Below are positions 60,651-64,000 of a DNA stretch of 64,000 bases, piece after piece. Under the pieces are notes generated by a model. The model searched no databases and was not told where the DNA came from. It worked only from the letters and a program-made list of their open reading frames with translations. A program made the position numbers and the translations under genes. Position 1 is the stretch's first letter; each line of letters opens with the position of its first letter. Origin of the DNA: Sporomusaceae bacterium (GTDB taxonomy: Bacteria > Bacillota > Negativicutes > Sporomusales > UBA7701); the NCBI GenBank assembly GCA_031460455.1, contig JAVKTQ010000001.1, forward strand, positions 248,001 to 312,000. Direction: 5' to 3'.

Positions 60651-61729
60651 CGGCTATGAAGATAAAGCGCAAACGCACCGCACCGGTGCGCATCGGCAAG
60701 ATAACCGTGGGCGGCAACGCACCCGTATCGGTGCAATCGATGACCAATACAAAGACGGACGATGTGGCAGCCACCGTGGCTCAGATCGGCCGCCTGACCG
60801 CCGCCGGCTGCGACATCGTGCGGGTGGCGGTGCCCGACATGGCGGCCGCCGAGGCGCTGGCTGCCATTAAAGCGGCGGTGGGGGACGTGCCCATCGTCGC
60901 CGATATCCATTTCGACCACCGCCTGGCGCTGGCCGCTCTGGAGAGGGGAATCGACGGCCTGCGGCTCAATCCGGGCAATATCGGCGACCCCGACCATGTC
61001 GCGGCTGTCGTGAAGGCGGCCAAAAAGCGCCGCGTGCCCATCCGCATCGGCGTCAACGCCGGCTCGCTCGACAAGGCTCTGCTCGCCACACACGGTGGCC
61101 ACGCCACCGCGGCGGCGATGGTGGAGAGCGCCCTCGGCCATATCCGCATTCTCGAAAAAATGGATTTTTACGATATAAAGGTGTCGCTCAAAGCCCATGA
61201 CGTGCCGCTTACCCTTGAAGCCTACCGCCTGATGTCGCGGGCGGTGGACTATCCGCTCCACCTCGGGATAACCGAGGCCGGCACGGTCAACACCGGCATC
61301 ATCCGTTCGGCTGTCGGCATCGGCGCTCTTCTGGCCGAAGGCATCGGCGACACGGTGCGCGTGTCGCTGACCGGCGACCCGGCGGAGGAGGTGAGGGTGG
61401 CCAATGAGATCCTCAAATCCCTGGGTCTCAGGGAATACGGCCCGACGCTCGTTTCCTGCCCGACCTGCGGCCGCACCGAGATCGACCTGGTATCTGTCGC
61501 CGCGGCGGTGGAGGAGAGGCTGAAGACGATCAGGAAGCCGCTGAAGGTGGCGGTGATGGGCTGCGTGGTCAACGGCCCCGGCGAGGCGCGGGAAGCCGAC
61601 ATCGGCGTGGCCGGCGGCAAGGGGCAGGGGCTGATCTTCCGCAAAGGGGAGATTCTCCGCAAGGTGCCCGAGGACCAGTTGATTGCGGCGCTGTTCGCCG
61701 AAATAGATAAACTCGTCGAGGAGGAATAA
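60647..61729 (+). CDS. ispG: 4-hydroxy-3-methylbut-2-enyl diphosphate synthase (flavodoxin)
   Basis: The product has 360 residues. It has [34 protein letters not shown] and [10 protein letters not shown]. The iron-sulfur cysteines lie in [14 protein letters not shown] and [12 protein letters not shown]. It carries out the penultimate step of the MEP route. The start is taken as GTG 60647, sharing four bases with the rseP stop; ATG 60656 is an alternative. B. subtilis has ispG elsewhere; here it sits between rseP and proS, six bases ahead of proS. Confidence 0.96.
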   Translation: MTAMKIKRKRTAPVRIGKITVGGNAPVSVQSMTNTKTDDVAATVAQIGRLTAAGCDIVRVAVPDMAAAEALAAIKAAVGDVPIVADIHFDHRLALAALERGIDGLRLNPGNIGDPDHVAAVVKAAKKRRVPIRIGVNAGSLDKALLATHGGHATAAAMVESALGHIRILEKMDFYDIKVSLKAHDVPLTLEAYRLMSRAVDYPLHLGITEAGTVNTGIIRSAVGIGALLAEGIGDTVRVSLTGDPAEEVRVANEILKSLGLREYGPTLVSCPTCGRTEIDLVSVAAAVEERLKTIRKPLKVAVMGCVVNGPGEAREADIGVAGGKGQGLIFRKGEILRKVPEDQLIAALFAEIDKLVEEE

Positions 61730-61736
61730 TATTATC

Positions 61737-63437
61737 ATGCGCGCATCCCAGCTTTATGCCCCCACGCTCAGGGAAACTCCGGCCGAAGCCGAGGTAATAA
61801 GCCATCAGCTCATGCTGCGGGCCGGATTCATCCGCAAGGCGGCCGGCGGCATATACAACTACCTGCCCCTGGCCTGGCGGGTGCTTAAAAAGATCGAGAA
61901 GATCGTCCGCGAGGAGATGGATGCCAAGGGCGGCCAGGAACTGCTGATGCCGATCGTGCTGCCGGCGGAAATGTGGCAGGAGACGGGCCGCTGGGACGTT
62001 TACGGCGACGAGATGTTCCGCCTCAAGGACCGCCACGGCCGCGACTTTTGCCTGGGGCCGACCCACGAGGAGATGATCACCACCCTCATCCGCGACGAGG
62101 TCCGTTCCTACCGTCAGCTGCCGCTGATGCTGTACCAGATCCAGAACAAGTTCCGCGACGAGATCAGGCCGCGATTCGGTCTGATGCGCGGCCGCGAGTT
62201 CATCATGAAGGATCTTTATTCCTTCGACCGCGACGAAGCCGGCCTGAACGAGAGCTATAACAAGATGTACGACGCCTACAGCCGCGTTTTCACCCGCTGC
62301 GGGCTGACCTTCCGCCCGGTGGAGGCCGACCCCGGCGCCATCGGCGGCAAGGGCAGCCACGAGTTCATGGTCATCGCCGAATCCGGCGAGGCGGCCATTG
62401 TCTACTGCGGCGGCTGCGATTACGCCGCCAACGTCGAAAAGGCCGAGCTGCACCCGATCGAAGCGCCGGCCGAGGCTCCGCAGCCGATGGCCCTCAAGGA
62501 CACGCCCGGCACGAAGACGATCGCCGCCGTGGCCGAGTTCCTCGGCCTGCCGGCCGACAAAACGGTCAAGACGCTGGCCTATATGACCGACAAGGGGCTG
62601 GTGTTCGCGCTTGTCCGCGGCGACCACGACGTCAACGAGATCAAGGTGCAGAACGCCGTCGGCGCTATTTTCCTGCAGATGGCCGACGAGGCGGCCCTGG
62701 CGGCCGCCGGGACGGCTCCCGGCTTTATGGGGCCGGTCGGCATCAAGGATGTGACCGTCGTGGCCGACGCGACGGTGATGAAGCTGTATAACACGGTGGT
62801 GGGCGCCAACCAGGCCGACAAGCACTACGTGAACGTCAACCCCGGCCGCGATTTCAAGCCGGCGGTCGTCGCCGATATCCGCCTCATCCGCGAGGGCGAC
62901 CCCTGCCCGCGCTGCGGCGAGCCGGTGAAGGCGGCGCGCGGCATCGAGGTGGGCCAGGTGTTCAAGCTGTACACGAAGTATTCCAAGGCGCTGAACGCCT
63001 CCTACCTGGACGAGAACGGCAAGGAGCAGACGATTGTGATGGGCACGTACGGCATCGGCGTCAGCCGCACGATGGCGGCCGCCATCGAACAGAACAACGA
63101 CGCCAACGGCATTATCTGGCCGGCGGCCATCGCGCCGTTCCAGGCCGCCGTCATCCCGGTCAACAACGCCGACCAGGGCCAGCGCGAACTGGCTGAGAAG
63201 ATATACGCCGAGCTCGTGGCCGCAGGGGTGGAGACGGTGCTCGACGACCGCGACGAGCGGGCGGGGGTGAAGTTCAAGGACGCCGACCTGATCGGCTATC
63301 CGCTGAAGGTCACCGTCGGCGCCAAGGCGGTCAGCGAGAACAAGGTGGAGGTCAAGACGCGGCGCAGCGGCGAGGTTCATTTCTTCCCGGCGGGTGAAGC
63401 TGTCGCAGGCATAAAGGCCTTACTGTCCACACTGTAA
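61737..63437 (+). CDS. proS: Prolyl-tRNA synthetase (bacterial type)
   Basis: The product has 566 residues, the long bacterial form. Class II motifs are visible: [55 protein letters not shown]. An INS editing domain occupies about 225-390 ([25 protein letters not shown]), which removes Ala-tRNA(Pro). The anticodon-binding domain follows. AGGAGG precedes ATG 61737. A terminator follows the gene. Confidence 0.97.
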   Translation: MRASQLYAPTLRETPAEAEVISHQLMLRAGFIRKAAGGIYNYLPLAWRVLKKIEKIVREEMDAKGGQELLMPIVLPAEMWQETGRWDVYGDEMFRLKDRHGRDFCLGPTHEEMITTLIRDEVRSYRQLPLMLYQIQNKFRDEIRPRFGLMRGREFIMKDLYSFDRDEAGLNESYNKMYDAYSRVFTRCGLTFRPVEADPGAIGGKGSHEFMVIAESGEAAIVYCGGCDYAANVEKAELHPIEAPAEAPQPMALKDTPGTKTIAAVAEFLGLPADKTVKTLAYMTDKGLVFALVRGDHDVNEIKVQNAVGAIFLQMADEAALAAAGTAPGFMGPVGIKDVTVVADATVMKLYNTVVGANQADKHYVNVNPGRDFKPAVVADIRLIREGDPCPRCGEPVKAARGIEVGQVFKLYTKYSKALNASYLDENGKEQTIVMGTYGIGVSRTMAAAIEQNNDANGIIWPAAIAPFQAAVIPVNNADQGQRELAEKIYAELVAAGVETVLDDRDERAGVKFKDADLIGYPLKVTVGAKAVSENKVEVKTRRSGEVHFFPAGEAVAGIKALLSTL

Positions 63438-63448
63438 AAAGTTTTCGC

Positions 63449-63480
63449 GCCCCGGCATGAGTATGCCGGGGCTTAGCTTT
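63449..63480 (+). terminator. Intrinsic terminator after proS
   Basis: GCCCCGGCAT (63449-63458) pairs with ATGCCGGGGC (63463-63472) around GAGT, followed by TTAGCTTTT. It ends the rpsB-proS block before polC. Confidence 0.85.
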
Positions 63481-63679
63481 TGTATGGCGGGAAAACGGCG
63501 GCTACAGATAACAAAACGCAGCGGAGAGGTATTTTTTTACAGTAAAATCTATTAGTTATAATTGTCGATACTTTTACAACTATAGCAGGAATTGGCGCGG
63601 CAATCGCCAAATATTGTACAGTGGCAGTCAAACAGCCACAAAATATAGTTATTCCAGGCGAAACACAGGAGAGTGGCCC
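63481..63679 (+). other. Upstream region of polC
   Basis: The gap of about 200 bases is AT-rich and holds no gene. TATAAT at about 63556 is a candidate -10, but no well-spaced -35 was found. Two small hairpins, TTGGCG/CGCCAA (around 63594-63612) and GTGGC/GCCAC (around 63620-63638), lie in the probable leader. Confidence 0.4.
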
Positions 63680-64000
63680 TTGCATACCTACTGCATCATC
63701 CCCGACAAGACCCAGAACCTCATTGACCTGCTGCCGGAGCTGGAGCTTACCGCCGCCGAGCGCGAATTGCTGGCCGGCGCTGTCGTCACCAAGGTCCAGG
63801 TCGACACCGAAGCCCCCGGCTGGGAGGTTTACCTGACCGCCCCGGTGCCGCTGCCGACCGCTGTGCTGGACCGGGCCGCCGGGCACCTTTGCCAGCGCTG
63901 CGGCTTGAAGAAGACCGATTTCGTCCTTGCCGCCACCAAGGATTTTGCGCAATATCTGACCGAAAACTGGCCGGAATTCGTCGCCGGCGTCGCGGCCGGC
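63680..64000 (+). CDS. polC: PolC-type DNA polymerase III alpha subunit, N-terminal part
   Basis: The first 107 residues are visible and the frame is open to the window edge. The sequence HTYCIIPDKTQNLIDLLPELELT and the later WEVYLTAPVPLPTAVLDRAAGHL fit the small N-terminal domain of PolC. The place directly after proS is where polC lies in Bacillus and other Firmicutes. Domains that would prove the call (OB fold, exonuclease, polymerase) are outside the window. The start is TTG 63680, with AGGAGAG about eight to ten bases ahead. Confidence 0.75.
   Translation, partial: MHTYCIIPDKTQNLIDLLPELELTAAERELLAGAVVTKVQVDTEAPGWEVYLTAPVPLPTAVLDRAAGHLCQRCGLKKTDFVLAATKDFAQYLTENWPEFVAGVAAG

Noticed and set aside
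60647-61737. T-box or other aminoacyl-tRNA-sensing leader before proS
   Set aside because: Only seven bases separate ispG from proS, so there is no room for a leader.

Overview
The window reads as one stretch of chromosome from an endospore-forming, flagellated, diderm Firmicute (class Negativicutes, Sporomusaceae-like; the species cannot be named from sequence alone). CodY, the hslVU-codY-flgB gene order, a PolC-type DNA polymerase, a YjcZ-like spore peptide and a Spo0A box point to Firmicutes. An OmpH/Skp-type periplasmic chaperone (1087-1548) points to an outer membrane. The DNA is GC-rich, and GTG/TTG starts behind strong AGGAGG sites are common.

Region 1 (1-9300) is a loosely packed accessory region. 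It holds the end of an unknown gene, a GC-rich segment that folds into a closed multi-branched RNA ending in an intrinsic terminator (141-472), two very small genes (562-675 and 830-916), the OmpH-like chaperone, a multi-pass membrane protein, comM, a PAS histidine kinase of sporulation-kinase type, a membrane protein with an HExxH motif, a soluble chemoreceptor-like protein and a short nicotinate phosphoribosyltransferase. Region 2 (9300-12500) is a folate cluster, folP-folB-folK, followed by a UgtP/MurG-type glycosyltransferase. Region 3 (12500-20980) is dprA-topA-trmFO-xerC-hslV-hslU-codY, the same order as in Bacillus subtilis.

Region 4 (21150-53500) is one unbroken run of about 36 co-directional genes, flgB to a SwrB-position gene. 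They encode the flagellar rod, MS ring, C ring, export gate and ATPase, hook and hook-length control, FlhF/FlhG placement proteins, CheY, CheB, CheA, CheW, CheC, CheD and sigma-28. The order closely follows the B. subtilis fla/che operon. Differences are an added lytic transglycosylase, an added motA with no motB, a FapA-like gene and two unrecognised small genes near the end. Flagellin, filament cap, FlgK/L, FlgM, CheR and MotB are not in the window.

Region 5 (53540-64000) is the housekeeping block rpsB-tsf-pyrH-frr-(PASTA-like small gene)-uppS-cdsA-dxr-rseP-ispG-proS and the start of polC. It covers translation, UMP supply, undecaprenyl phosphate, phospholipid and isoprenoid precursors, and site-2 proteolysis.

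Most of the window is conserved core genome. The observations most worth following are the unassigned structured RNA at 141-472, the exact Spo0A-box match upstream of cheB, the GC-rich hairpins on both sides of flgE, the lone motA, and the small uncharacterised genes inside the flagellar and uppS operons. I saw no tRNA, rRNA, CRISPR array, insertion sequence or prophage. All family assignments are by motif recognition, without a database search.
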